The notes under the pieces were generated by a model. It saw nothing but the letters and a program-made list of their open reading frames with translations. It was not told where the DNA came from and did not search any database. A stretch of 43,165 nt of DNA from Carex sylvatica. Taxonomy: Eukaryota > Streptophyta > Magnoliopsida > Poales > Cyperaceae. Shown piece after piece: positions 1 through 11,087 of the stretch (position 1 is the first letter of the stretch; each line of letters opens with the position of its first letter). Position numbers and translations under genes: made by a program. The stretch covers positions 1 to 43,165 of the forward strand of contig CAXKVR010000462.1 in assembly GCA_964058845.1 (NCBI GenBank), given 5' to 3'.

Positions 1-328
1 CAGTGATCACTTAAAAATCAAATTAATATCGTCTAAAGATATGTCATGAGAAGTAGGTCGTCAAATTCAAAATACAATTTCTCGGAATCATGTGAATTAA
101 TTTATTATCAACCAAAATCATTCCTAAAACTTCAATAACTTAAAAATTACACCAATTTCAATATTCCGCCTATTTAAGAGGAAAATTTATTTGATCATAA
201 ATTATAATTCAACATTTTCTTATTAAGGATTCACGGATGCACTAGTCTGCATTGACTGTGTGTTGTTCGGTCTGACTCTTCTCTTCTCCAACCTTCACCA
301 TGTATTCTCGATTTCTTCCACCATCTCC

Positions 329-1259
329 TTACTGTTTCTCCTTTTTCCATTTGAACCATTCGAGATATCCAACTATGTCGAAGCACCTTTCTTTCACATG
401 TCCTATCTTCCCACAATGTGCACACTTCTGCCTTGACCTTTCCTGGCTGTTGAGATTAGAGTAACCTTTAGATATCATAGCCATAGAAGTTTGAGTCATA
501 CCTTCTTCTCTCCTCATCATGACAAACTGTCTCATGGCCTCCATTCGGACTATTTCATAGGCTTGTTCAACTGTCGAAAATGGTGATATTTGTAGCACAA
601 TTACCCTCACGTTGTCAAGACAGTTATCCAGGCCATCAAGGAAGGTATACACCCTAGTTTTCTCAAGGTATTCTTTGAACTTCTCGATATCTACAGCATT
701 TGTCATGGGATTGGGTCTTCGAAAGTCTATCTCTCGCCAAACACCTTGCAAGGCATTGTAGTACTATTCTATTGGTTTACCCGACTGTTTGAGCCGAGTG
801 ACCCTCCGATTTAGGTCAAATACCAGAGCCTCATCATTGCTGTCGTAGAAAGTAGTTGCAAGGGCTTTCCACATCTCTCGTGCGGTTTCATAGTGAATGT
901 AATTTGGAAGGAGCTTGGGATCCAAGGAGTTGATTAGCCCACTCTTGACGAGTCTTCAACCCCCTACTTCTGGTATGCTTGATCCCTAGGTTTTGGAGGC
1001 AGGAAATCATATGTAATATGGTTTGCTTGTCATGGCCTTTGAGGTGCATACTCACAACTTGGTACCAAATAGGGTAATTAGAGCCATCTAGTTTTATGGA
1101 GATTGGTGATGCAGATATTTCAGGGTTGGTGGTGACAGGAGGTGTTGTTTGTGGTGGTTTGGTTTGGAGGAACATTAGATGCGCCATTTGAGTTTGTTGT
1201 ACTGTTATGAGTTCTGTTAGTTTCTCAAACACAGTTTGGGTAGGGGTTTCTTCTGTCAT
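329..1259 (-). pseudogene. Copia gag, broken by frameshift and stop
   Basis: The N-terminal part (1259 down to 888) has the Copia gag start pattern with the motif KLDGSNYPIWYQVV. The C-terminal part (751 down to 329) carries the rest of the gag helical domain (FLDGLDNCLD, then QAYEIVRMEA) and a CCHC zinc knuckle, CAHCGKIGHVKERC, the nucleocapsid-type RNA-binding motif. The two parts are in different frames with stops between them, so no complete Gag can be made. A further remnant in another frame runs down to about 231. Confidence 0.75.
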
Positions 1260-1314
1260 GGTGAGTAGTTGTGATGGTTTTTAGCCTACAGGATCGAACC
1301 ATGCTCTGATACCA

Positions 1315-1738
1315 TGTAACTTTAATAGCAGCGGGTAGTGTACGGGCCGTGTACTCTTGTGCACGGTCCGTGTACGTCAACAAAAACATAAACAAAAAAA
1401 TAAAGACACAATATTTAATGAGGTTCAGCACCAACTTGGTACCTACGTCCTCCACACTAACACACACACTTTTTTATTTTTCAGAAGATAAAGATTACAG
1501 GAGAAGAAGGGAAGGCTTTATAGAAAGAGCTTCCCTCAAATTAGGCATATTTTATTTTCCTTTTCTTTTCTTTCCTTTTCTCTATATATTACAATCTCCA
1601 AAAATAAGAAACAAAATAACTCAAAAACATAATGTAAATCTCAAACGGATTCTGCTGCCACCTTCCATATCTGGTCTGGCTACTAGGTACACGGTCCGTG
1701 TACACACATACATGGACTGTACAGTGTCTGCTTTAACA
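1315..1738 (-). repeat. LTR of the truncated Copia element
   Basis: On the minus strand it starts TGTTAAAG and ends GTTACA, next to the primer-binding site, about 424 bases. Near both ends it carries near-palindromes of the form GTACACGGTCCGTGTAC (about 1337-1378 and 1684-1700). The bases GAGAT just outside could be one target-site duplicate; its partner was not found. Confidence 0.6.
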
Positions 1739-1844
1739 GAGATTTGATTCACGATCGATAGATCTATGATAAAAAAATCTTTTGTCATTAATATTCTATA
1801 AATCATAATTAGAAATAATAAATGTGAATTGTTAAATGTGTTCT

Positions 1845-2254
1845 TGACGAGAACCAATCCAAGACAAACTCGGATTCGAGTTTGGACTCACTTTGAGAAG
1901 CGTGCAACCGCTATTAAAGAGGGACCATACTTTGAAAATTGACCATGTACATTTTGTAGAAATATTCATAGTGTTTACATTTCGATAAATATTTATGTTT
2001 CTTTCTTTTTATGCTTACATTTTTTAAGTAGTCATTTATGTTTATTTATTTCTATGTTGAAAATTAATTCTTCCTTATGGCCTATAAAATAAGAGCTTTT
2101 GTAAGAGAAAACAACTTTTATCAATATATTTTTCTTTGAGAGAGATTTATTCCCTCTTTTGCTATTTAGCATTTTTTTGGTTCTAATTCCACTTAACTGT
2201 TTTCGAGATCCGTTACTAACGGAGTCGAGATTCGGGACCGAAATTGCAACGTCA
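1845..2254. repeat. Solo LTR (410 bp)
   Basis: The termini are TGACG and CGTCA. The flanking five bases are GTTCT (1840-1844) and GTTCA (2255-2259), a target duplicate with one mismatch. Inside is a TATA-like CTATAAAATA near 2083. The inverted locus copy (about 30430-30450) runs from one flank to the other without this sequence, so it acts as the empty site. No internal retroelement sequence is present. The right end of the window cuts through its second copy (43085-43165). Confidence 0.6.
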
Positions 2255-2714
2255 GTTCAATTTGTAAAATAATATATGCACCCAACACGTCGAAAGTTGT
2301 AAAATTTGAAATTAGTTTGGGGAATGCAATTGGTGAAAATCAAAAGCGCAAATTAATCACAATAAATCATTCTAAAATGTATATTGCCTCTATAAATATT
2401 ATTTAAACCTTTAATCCGAATATTTATGATTGGATTACAGATAAGATTAACTAATATTAAATAACGGCCTGAACAAGAAAATGTTGGTTAATTATTGATG
2501 CTAATATTAGGTCCGAGTCATGCATTCATGTAATCATATATCCGTTGACTTCTTGGTGAAAAATATTAAATACTACATAATAAATTTATGCCTCATCCTG
2601 ATCTACCACTCAGAAGCACAGAAGGTGCCTTGAATTATGGAATTAATAAAGCAAATCTCAATTAAAAATTACCCAAGAAGATTAGCGAACATGATATATT
2701 GAACAACCTAGAAC

Positions 2715-3432
2715 TAGGGGTGTCAATGATACCTTTTTAACCGTTTATCATGCCCGTATCGTATTTGATAAGACGGGTATGGGTAAGATTTTTTCGTTAG
2801 CTTATCGGGTATGAGTATGGGTAAAGATTTTTTTTCATTAGTTAAATGGATAAGAGTACGGATAAGCTTATTTCGAACCCGTTACCCTATTGAGAAATTA
2901 TATAAAATAAAATTTTATAATCATGTTTGAGTAATAACTAGTGATGGTGAAATTTATTTGCAAAATATTTCATATAATATAGCTTGAGCAATAATTAGTG
3001 ATGTACTTTCGTTATTTAGTGTTTTACTATAAAAAAAATTAAACATATTACTTCTATTTGCACGTTTTGTTATTTAGTTAAATAATAAAATTTATCCAAA
3101 GAGATTGTGTTTTTGAATTCTCTTGCTTTATAAAAACAAAAATTAGTTGGAATTAATTGATTGTACATTTTGTTTTATTAGTAATGTGATTGTATATGTG
3201 TGAAATTAATGATTTTCATGTTCTATTTGTAAAATAGAATAAAACTAATTATTATATTAGTATTATTCGTTATTCACCCGCTACCGTTTTGTTATCCGAT
3301 AATTTTAACGAGTAAGGGTAGGGTAGGGTAGGGTAAAGTCAATTGTTAATGGGTATGGATAGGATATGAGTAAGACTAACTCATAGTGGGTATGGGTATG
3401 AAAATGCTTCCACCCTACCCATTGACACCCTA
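2715..3432. mobile_element. hAT-like non-autonomous element (MITE)
   Basis: The inverted ends are TAGGGGTGTCAATG and CATTGACACCCTA, a hAT-type terminus, with CTAGAAC on both sides as a 7-8 bp target duplicate. Both subterminal regions are rich in GGGTATGGGTA-like words, including a run of GGGTA repeats near 3315-3335. There is no coding capacity. The inverted locus copy near 29890-29910 lacks it. Confidence 0.65.
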
Positions 3433-3525
3433 GTTAACTAGAACCGGCTATCACTAAATTTACTAAACCGTCACTTAAATTTAATATTGGCAAAGTCATA
3501 CATATGACGGGGTAAACTCTTGGCT

Positions 3526-3534
3526 AATATAAAG
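3526..3534 (+). promoter_or_regulatory. Candidate TATA box of the receptor kinase gene
   Basis: AATATAAAG lies about 80 bases upstream of the start codon at 3610. The stretch from about 3433 to the start codon is also found in the inverted locus copy, which fits a shared promoter. Position and motif only; no transcript evidence. Confidence 0.35.
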
Positions 3535-3609
3535 ACGTATACTGTAATCCGAATTTCCGATAATTAAGAAGCAGAAAACAGACTTCCGTAACTGCTTGGA
3601 AAGCTAAGA

Positions 3610-6600
3610 ATGCATCTGTGGTGCTCATATCTTCTGATATTGCTGCTCCTGGTAATAGGTTGTGTTCAGGGCCAGAAGCCAAGTTCTTCTGGTAATTTTT
3701 TTTTTTGTCTTAATCTAATTTTAATCACATCGTACTATTCGAACTCTGAACCTGTCGTTGTATTTTTAAAGTTCTAAAATACTTTCTTATTAATGAAAGG
3801 ATGTTATATATATATTTATATAAAGAGATCTTAGAATTCAGATTATAGCAATATTTATTGGGTTCAATGGATCGAGCTTGCCCCCCCGGGTTACAACAAT
3901 CTGATAACGATTGAGGTTGTGAAAATTGAGAATGAAATATTAGTAAAGGAATGATGTGCAAATTAAGTATTCATGCAAAAGTTGATCAACGTAGTGAACC
4001 TAATATAAAATTTTAATTTGTATAGGTCTTTTTTAAAAAAAAAAAAAATTTTGCTCACTGGTTTTGCTAGTTCATATCGACTGGTGAGCTGGAGCAACAA
4101 TATCATAAAGAGAAAAATAATTTTCTTTCCTAAGATTTAGTAAGACCTTTTTCAATTAAACAAACTTTCAATAGTAGAAAAACAACAATCCAACACATTA
4201 GTATACTTCCCTCTTTGAGTGCAGAAGAGAATGAGAGAGGGGAGGGAGCCAAACTGAGTGGAGCTGACCGAAACCGAGAGAGCGAGGTAGTGAGTTGATC
4301 CGGCCGTCGAAGCACCACAGTGAGTAGACCCAACTGTCAGAGCACGGCGGTGAGTAGATCCGTCCTTCGGAGTGTAGCGGTGAGTGTCAAAGCACGGCGG
4401 TGAGTAGATCCGATCGTCGGAACATCCCGGTGAGTAGATTGCACCATTGGAGTGCGGCGGTATCGGCGAAAACGAATCCAATGATGGAGAAAGTAAGAAA
4501 ATGATGCATTAGAGTATTTAAGAGTATAAATAAGTAGGATTAGATGGTGATAGTAGTTTAGATAAATTAATTAGAATTAAGGAATTTAGATTTAAGAATT
4601 AGAATCTTTTGACTCGTTGTAAATACATTTTTTTATCAATAAAATTGTTAACTAACCTTCAAACAAAAGTAGAAAACTAAACTAATTTCATATAAGTCAC
4701 CCTTTCAGAAGTCTTATGTACATGTTCGACAACCCCTTCTTATCCATCCCTTAGTATTTTTTTATCTCTTTAGCCTCGCAAGCAAATTAATCTTTTCAAA
4801 CAAAATTGTTTAGAGTTTAGCCTAGTTTTGCCCCATTTTTAAAATTTTTTAATCGGAATTTTGTAACAAACCTCAGTCATGGATCAAGTGATTTTCTTGA
4901 AAGTACTTATTGAAGTCACTCCATTTGCATGCTAGTGTTATTACATATTGATCAGGCGCAAGATTAGTGCGTAATGACCTTACCAGTATATATTAGATAA
5001 TTGCTCCAAAATCGGTTTGATCAACAATTACAAATTTATTCCCTTTGCAGGTTTCATAAGCATAGACTGTGGTATCACAAGTAACACTAGTTACGTTAAC
5101 AGCATCACAGGTTTAACATACGTATCTGACGATCAATATATCGACACGGGGTTGAATGGAAAAATCTCTAGTCAAGAACCGTATCCAGTGAACAACACTA
5201 TGTATACGGATCTTGAGACCCTCAGAAGCTTTCCTGAAGGTACTAGAAACTGTTACACACTATCACCAGTAAGAAATGGATCAGAATATCTTGTGAGAGC
5301 ACTATTCTATTATGGGAACTACGACGGATTAGAACAAAGTCCCACCTTCGATTTATATTTTGGTGTCAATTTCTGGTCTACCATTAGCCTCCCGAAACCT
5401 GATTATTGGTACTTTGAAGAGATAGTTGCCGTTGCAACTGCTAATTATATACACGTTTGTCTGGTGAACACGGGACATGGAAATCCTTTCATCTCCACAC
5501 TAGAGTTGAGACCATTGCCTAGCACTCTCTATTCATTTGCATGGGATACGCAATTTATCAAGTTATATGCTAGGATAGATGTGGGATCAGATAATTCAGT
5601 GGTCATGAGGTATGCAAATTATAGCATTTATAATTTCTATTTTGAAAATTAATATTGTGCACAACAAAAGTCAACAATTTATTAGGCATCTGTTTGTTGG
5701 TTGAGAGCAGGTATCCTTCTGATAATTACGACCGTCTATGGTTTAACTACACAAAGTCTTCATGGCAAAAAATATCCACCGGCTCTAGCATTAACAGCTC
5801 TAGCTCTATTTTTTCATATGAGGTGCCATCCTTGGTGCTACAGACAGCAGCGGTTCCGTCAACAGAAAGCAGCATCATTGACATAACATGGTCGACATCT
5901 AACACGTGGACTATGTTCTATGTCATCCTTCATTTTGCTGAGATCCAGATTGTGCAAAACACTAGTCTCAGAGAGTTCTACATTTATGAAAATGGAAAGC
6001 AATATCTCAAAAACCCAGTTCCCATCAAGTACCTTAACTCATATTCTTATTATTACTTAGATAATGGCCAAACATCTTACAATATGTCACTCCAGAGTTC
6101 CCCAAATGCAAGTCTCCCACCCATACTCAATGCATTTGAGCTGTACTCACTCGAATCAGCGACATTGTTGCAGACAGATATCAGAGATGGTATATATATC
6201 TCTATAATTTAATATTTGTCCCAATATTAATTGTTCATTGTCCTTAGTGGAATAATCTGATACTCTAATCTTCCATACAGTTAGTGCCATTAAATTAATC
6301 AAGACCAATTATAGTATCAGAAAAGGTTGGAGTGGTGATCCTTGCCATCCTACAAACTACAGCTGGACTGGGATTAGCTGTATAATTTATGCTTCAGATA
6401 TTCCCAGGATCACAGTTTTGTGAGTTTTACATCAAATACAATCCCTAATTGAAATTTGTCTCTCTGCAATCCTTCTGTGGAAGCAATTAAATTGTATTTT
6501 TTTTTTTGGCAGAAATCTCTCATCCAGTCAATTAACTGGGGCAATTATATCTGAATTTGGAAAAATAACTAACCTTCAGACATTGTAAGTTCGTTTAACA

Positions 6601-9600
6601 TTCAGAAAAAAAAAAATTTAGGCTAGCCATGATAACATCACTTGAATTATTGTGAAGTTGCAATTAAACAGTTTCTTACATGAAGTTCACTTTTATAATC
6701 CTTTCAGAGACTTATCTCACAACAATCTGTCAGGCAACATTCCTAATTCTATGGATCAATTAACATCACTTACATTCTTGTAAGACAAGCAAATCCTTTC
6801 TTTTTGATTGAAAAACATCAATTCCCAATGTCTCATGAACTGTTCTTTCTTATTGCAGGGACCTCTCAGGAAACAGTGGCCTTTCAGGAATACTTCCTCC
6901 TGGTCTCCAGAAAAAACAAAATGATCATCATTTGATAGTGCTGTATGTCTATTTTCCAAATGTTGATAACATAAATAAATATTTATTCCTACTTCTTTGA
7001 ACAGCCATTCTAGTTAATACCATAATCCACTAGTAAGTAGTAACCAGGTATCCTGTGATTAGATGTTCAAAAACTGTGCAAAAACAATCTCACAATAAAT
7101 GTTAGGTCCTGATCTGATTTTGAGTGACTCATCATTAGTCAACTTGTTGTGTCTTTGGTTGTGGTAGCTTCCCATATGCTGGCTTAGGGGAGCAACAGAA
7201 TAATTTCACAAAGAAGAATGAACAAATAGCATTTATATATACACATAATTTGACCTAAAGTATTAAATATAAACTTCAACAGCACTGACAGCTCCAACAG
7301 CACTGAAAGTGGATCAGGACACAAGAAATCTTCAAAAGCAGTTATCTTTATAATAGTGGCTGTCGTTATCGTGTTGCTGATTGCTGGAGCAGGGGCATTT
7401 TTCTTTTTGTACCGGAAGAAGAAAAGTAATTGTTGTGCAATGATTAATGGTTTTTGTTTTCATTTTTGAGATAAAGATAGAAGTCAAGTTTTCAAAATTT
7501 AAATATCCATAAGAAATCGTCCGTCTGAATTTCGATCTTAAAAACTCCCAATAGACCAAAGGCTGGTTCTCAAAATCGATAAATTTTTCATTACAAACTT
7601 TTCATTCTAACTAGGTTGGCATGTGATCAAAACTTTTTACTGGGTCATTGAATACCACCTAAACTATTTGCCTAATTTCTCATAATAGCATTTTTTGGGA
7701 ACATTTTATAAATGATTTATTATTTCCAGATATTTCCACCAACCCACCTACATTTCACAAGGTCCCACCAACATTTGGTACAGAAAATAGCTCTCATGTA
7801 TCTGATGACCCCGAAATAAGAAGATTTTTGAGGGCAAGGAAACACCACTCAAGGTGATTGAAGAGTGCACGCTACAAGAAGCCAGAATATGGATACAAAA
7901 TTGTTAACTTATTTTTGTTTGTGTTGTTGGTTGGTAGTATCTTTGATGTATTTTCTTTTCTTCTTTATTTTTGTATGAACTATAACTGACAGCCACTGTC
8001 AGTATTTTCAAAAAAAAAAAATGTATCTGATGACCCAAACAACACTGGCGAGTCTGGTTCTGGAGGAAAGCAATTAAATTTCGACAAAAAGCAATTTAGT
8101 TTTGCAGAGCTGAAGCTTGTCACAAATGACTTTAGAGCAAAAATAGGAATTGGAGGGTTTGGTGAAGTCTTTAAGGGCAGACTTGAAAATGGAACTGATG
8201 TTGCCGTTAAAGTTCGCTCTGAGTCATCTTCACAAGGGATCCAACAGTTTTTGAATGAGGTAAGAGGAGTATTTGTCATTTATTATATATATAAGAGCAT
8301 CTCCAACAGTAATTGCTTATGGATTCCTTATGTTGATGTGTCAATTGTTTTTGTAATTGCTGGGTTGTATGGCTATTGCTTATTTAGCAATTGTTGAAAA
8401 TAATTGCTTAATAAGAAATCATTTTCTAAAGATGAGTTGGCCAAATGTTTAATTCTTATTGGTCAAGTATCTCATTCTCAATTGTTTAATTGATTGCACC
8501 AATGTAAGAGTGAATTGCATAATTTTTAAAAAATTTATAATTGTTATTTAGCGATCTATTTTCAATTGCTGGATTGGAGATGCTCTAAGGTTGTTTTCCA
8601 AAACTAATTAGTACACATTGTTACAGTATGCAGCATGGATGATTTACTATATTTTGCATTAGTAATAAGGACGTAGTACAACTATGCTCTGCATTTTTTG
8701 TTACCGGAACTTAGGTTACCTGAATATTTATACTTTAAAGGAGGACTTCCTCATTAAATTTTTAATTTTAACAAAAATTATTACTAGTGCCGTCCTCATA
8801 AAATGAAATTACATGGTACTTATTCATAGAGCCTCCCAATTTCCAATATTCTGATTCCGCTCGTGATGGAAGTGACACTTTGAATAAACTTACAGCTGTG
8901 TACTTGAAAATCTTTTGAACAAAGTATAATTTTAAAGGCATAACATCTAATGCAGAATGTATTTCAAATTGCCATCTAGGTTGAAAAGTTGTCTAGGGTT
9001 CATCACAAGAACTTGGTCTCACTTGTTGGCTACTGCAATGACGGAAATCACATTGCACTCATCTATGAGTACATGGAAGAAGGAAATCTACATGATCGGC
9101 TCACAGGTTATAAAGTTTCAGAAGTAGATATTTTATATCTTATTTTCTACAAATTATGTATTGCATCAATATTCTATAATAAACACTTTGATGTGGATTC
9201 AGCTAGGATGCAAAATATCAATTATCAAATTCAAAAAGATAAAAAAAATTGGCAGTCTGCAGGATGAGGATTAAATCTTACTAAAAAAAAGAGGTGCTAA
9301 ACTACCAGGTGATTAAAATTTAATAATTGGCATATTTCACTTGTAGGTATGGCTCAGCCTCTTTCATGGAAACAACGGCTCAGGATTGCATATGAATCTG
9401 CCCAAGGTATGTAAATTTGGGTACTGTTGCCATCAAGGAATAAATTTCTCAGGCACTCATTGGTGACCTGATTTTTGCATTTTGTACAGGATTGGAATAT
9501 CTTCACAAGATGTGTAATCCACCGCTAATTCACAGAGACATAAAAACCAGCAATATTCTTCTTACCAGAAATCTCAAGGCACAGGTTTCTGATTTTGGTT

Positions 9601-10569
9601 TAGTCCGAGCTTTCTCAGGCACTCATGTCTCCACCAAAATTGTTGGGACACCTGGTTATTTAGATCCCTAGTATGTTCTCCCAACCTCTCCAGTCTTGTT
9701 ATTTCTGACTTGTCTGTTCTATCCATTTTTAGGTTGGATTGGTACTAGAGAAGACTCCTTCCTTATGTGAGCGGATTTGTTGCACGTATAATGCTTGTTT
9801 GCCAAATTACCATAAAAAAACTACAATAAAACAGTAATTTTTGTCACAAAAGGGCGTTAAACTATTAATAGCCCCTATATATTATATTTTACAATAGTCG
9901 TCATGCTCTACAAGGTCATCAACATTTTCTCTTTTTGTTTCAATCTGAGAAAGTAAATTGCCTACTAAATTTTATATTAAAAAAACAAAACAAAATGTAT
10001 ATAAATCAAAATTTATAGAATGTTCATTGAGGAATGAGGAGGGATAAGATCTATTATTTCTAGTTTTCATTACTTGATGTACTTCTTAGTCAGTTTGTTA
10101 ATTTGTTACATATTTATGCAGTTATGCCTTAACCTCCCAGCTCATAGAAAGAAGTGACGTTTATAGTTTTGGGGTTGTCTTGCTAGAAATCGTCACAGGA
10201 AAAATGCCAATCTGCCAAGGCCCACAAGGGAGTGAGCATTTGACTCAATTTGTGCAGCAAAGGCTCTCCAAGGGAAACATAGAAAGCATATTGGACCCAT
10301 ATATGGGAGGCCAATACAACATAAACTCAATTTGGAAGGTTTCTGAACTGGCACTCAGGTGCACCGACGTACCTGATAAGAGGCCTGACATGACACAAGT
10401 TGTAGCACATCTCAAAGAAAGCCTGAGTCTAGAAATGTCTCATACTGAAACTGTTAGCGAGGCTTCTGGGGACATAAGCAGTGATTATCAAAGAAGCCCT
10501 AGTAACAATTCGGAGATGGGGTATATTGGGGGCTCGAAGCTACCAGATTATGGTCCTTTGGTAAGATAA
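3610..10569 (+). CDS. Malectin-like LRR receptor kinase (13 exons), interrupted in exon 9
   Basis: Membrane receptor kinase of the plant malectin-like LRR (LRR-I) type. Exons: 3610-3691, 5051-5609, 5711-6189, 6281-6419, 6513-6584, 6708-6779, 6859-6942, 7283-7425, 7730-8259 (holding the 7812-8020 insertion), 8980-9106, 9347-9406, 9490-9670, 10122-10569. All introns are GT-AG and phases agree; without the insertion and one target duplicate the product is 916 residues. Order: signal peptide (1-22), malectin-like domain (about 28-373), GDPC motif, three LRRs each on its own exon, transmembrane helix (about 515-539), kinase with glycine loop (608-618), Lys629, HRD (722-724) and DFG (742-744). Tyr768 replaces the usual Glu after GYLDP. 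The insertion brings a stop at 7855-7857, giving about 585 residues without a kinase unless it is spliced around. The ligand is unknown. Confidence 0.85.
3692..5050 (+). other. Receptor kinase intron 1, enlarged by repeats
   Basis: This 1.36-kb intron holds the tandem repeat at 4289-4462 and AT-rich DNA. Open frames on the minus strand here come from the repeat and lack any domain. No other gene seen. Confidence 0.6.
4289..4462. repeat. Imperfect ~30-bp tandem repeat
   Basis: Six units begin with GTGAGTAGATCCG or a close variant (starts near 4289, 4319, 4351, 4380, 4400 and 4430); the fourth is short. It is GC-rich compared with the surrounding intron, which suggests it arrived as an insertion. 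Confidence 0.6.
7812..8020 (+). mobile_element. Processed retrocopy with poly(A), inserted in kinase exon 9
   Basis: About 209 bases ending in a run of A (from 8010) are flanked by a 16-base direct repeat, ATGTATCTGATGACCC (7796-7811 and 8021-8036). A long target duplicate plus a 3' poly(A) is the signature of LINE-type target-primed reverse transcription. The first part reads as the tail of a coding sequence ([16 protein letters not shown], ending at a TAA near 7902), followed by a T-rich 3' untranslated region, so it looks like a 5'-truncated mRNA copy. I do not recognise the parent gene. It brings an in-frame stop into the receptor kinase. Confidence 0.75.
8295..8585. mobile_element. MITE in kinase intron 9 (Tourist/PIF-Harbinger-like)
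   Basis: Inverted ends GAGCATCTCCAA and TTGGAGATGCTC, with the trinucleotide TAA on both sides (8292-8294 and 8586-8588), enclose 291 AT-rich bases without coding capacity. The three-base TAA duplicate suggests PIF/Harbinger; the superfamily is inferred from that alone. Confidence 0.65.
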
Positions 10570-10746
10570 ATATCAGTTTTAGATAACAGGGTGCAGCAAT
10601 ATTGCCTTTGTGTCCTTTCCTGTCAATGGTTTGGTTTGGTTTGTAATTATATTTTATGAATTGGTCAATATTTTTATTATGTCTGAATTTGTTCGTGATT
10701 GAATCTTCATATCAATTTTTATTTGTAGTTTGCTGGATGTATATTA

Positions 10747-11035
10747 TGTTGAAAGTTGATCCAAAATTAGCTTTCTCTATTTAGAATTCTGGTAGTTATT
10801 TTTAGAAGCATGAACGTGTGTAGCGGGATTAGTGGGTTCTATAATTAGTTATGTAGGTTATGCTTGTAATAGGAGGATAGGTAGTGGGGTACTAAATTTA
10901 GATGTTCTAGATTTAGATTAATGTTTAGCTATAAATTCAGATGTACTTTGTATCAGAATTAAGGAAGCAATAGAAGTTAAATTTCAGCAGCAAATTTGTT
11001 CTCTCTATTGTTGTATCCTTCAGAAATTTCTAACA
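10747..11035 (+). repeat. 5' LTR of the miniature element
   Basis: Starts TGTTGAAAGTTG and ends TTTCTAACA. A TATA-like CTATAAATTC lies near 10930, a likely promoter. It is directly followed by the primer-binding site. Confidence 0.9.
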
Positions 11036-11087
11036 ATTGGTATCAGAGCTAGGTTCATTGAGCAAGCAATTGAAGGCAGTGCAAGAA

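Larger units (their letters stand above)
231..1738 (-). mobile_element. Truncated Copia retrotransposon: one LTR plus broken gag
   Basis: Read on the minus strand, an LTR is followed directly by a primer-binding site (complement at 1303-1314, matching the initiator-methionine tRNA type TGGTATCAGAGC) and then a Copia gag. Protease, integrase and reverse transcriptase are absent: recognisable coding stops at about 231, and the DNA beyond is AT-rich. The second LTR was not found. The homologous stretch of the inverted locus copy (up to about 30512) loses similarity exactly at the LTR outer edge at 1738, which supports that edge. Confidence 0.75.
1..1925. repeat. Terminal direct repeat, left copy
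   Basis: This stretch recurs at the extreme right end of the window with a constant offset of 41,240 bases. Every block compared by eye is the same, and all open frames inside give the same translations. It starts in AT-rich DNA with no recognisable element boundary and stops in the middle of a solo LTR, so the repeat edges do not match any transposon edge. That pattern fits overlap at the ends of a circular or tandem unit better than an interspersed repeat. The identity is seen; the topology is inferred. Confidence 0.95.

Noticed and set aside
1349..1747. 132-residue plus-strand open frame in the Copia LTR (and its right-end copy)
   Set aside because: It lies within the LTR opposite the gag strand and extends past the LTR edge; no domain.
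4130..4481. Minus-strand open frames in kinase intron 1
   Set aside because: They are translations of the 30-bp tandem repeat, with low-complexity residues and no domain.
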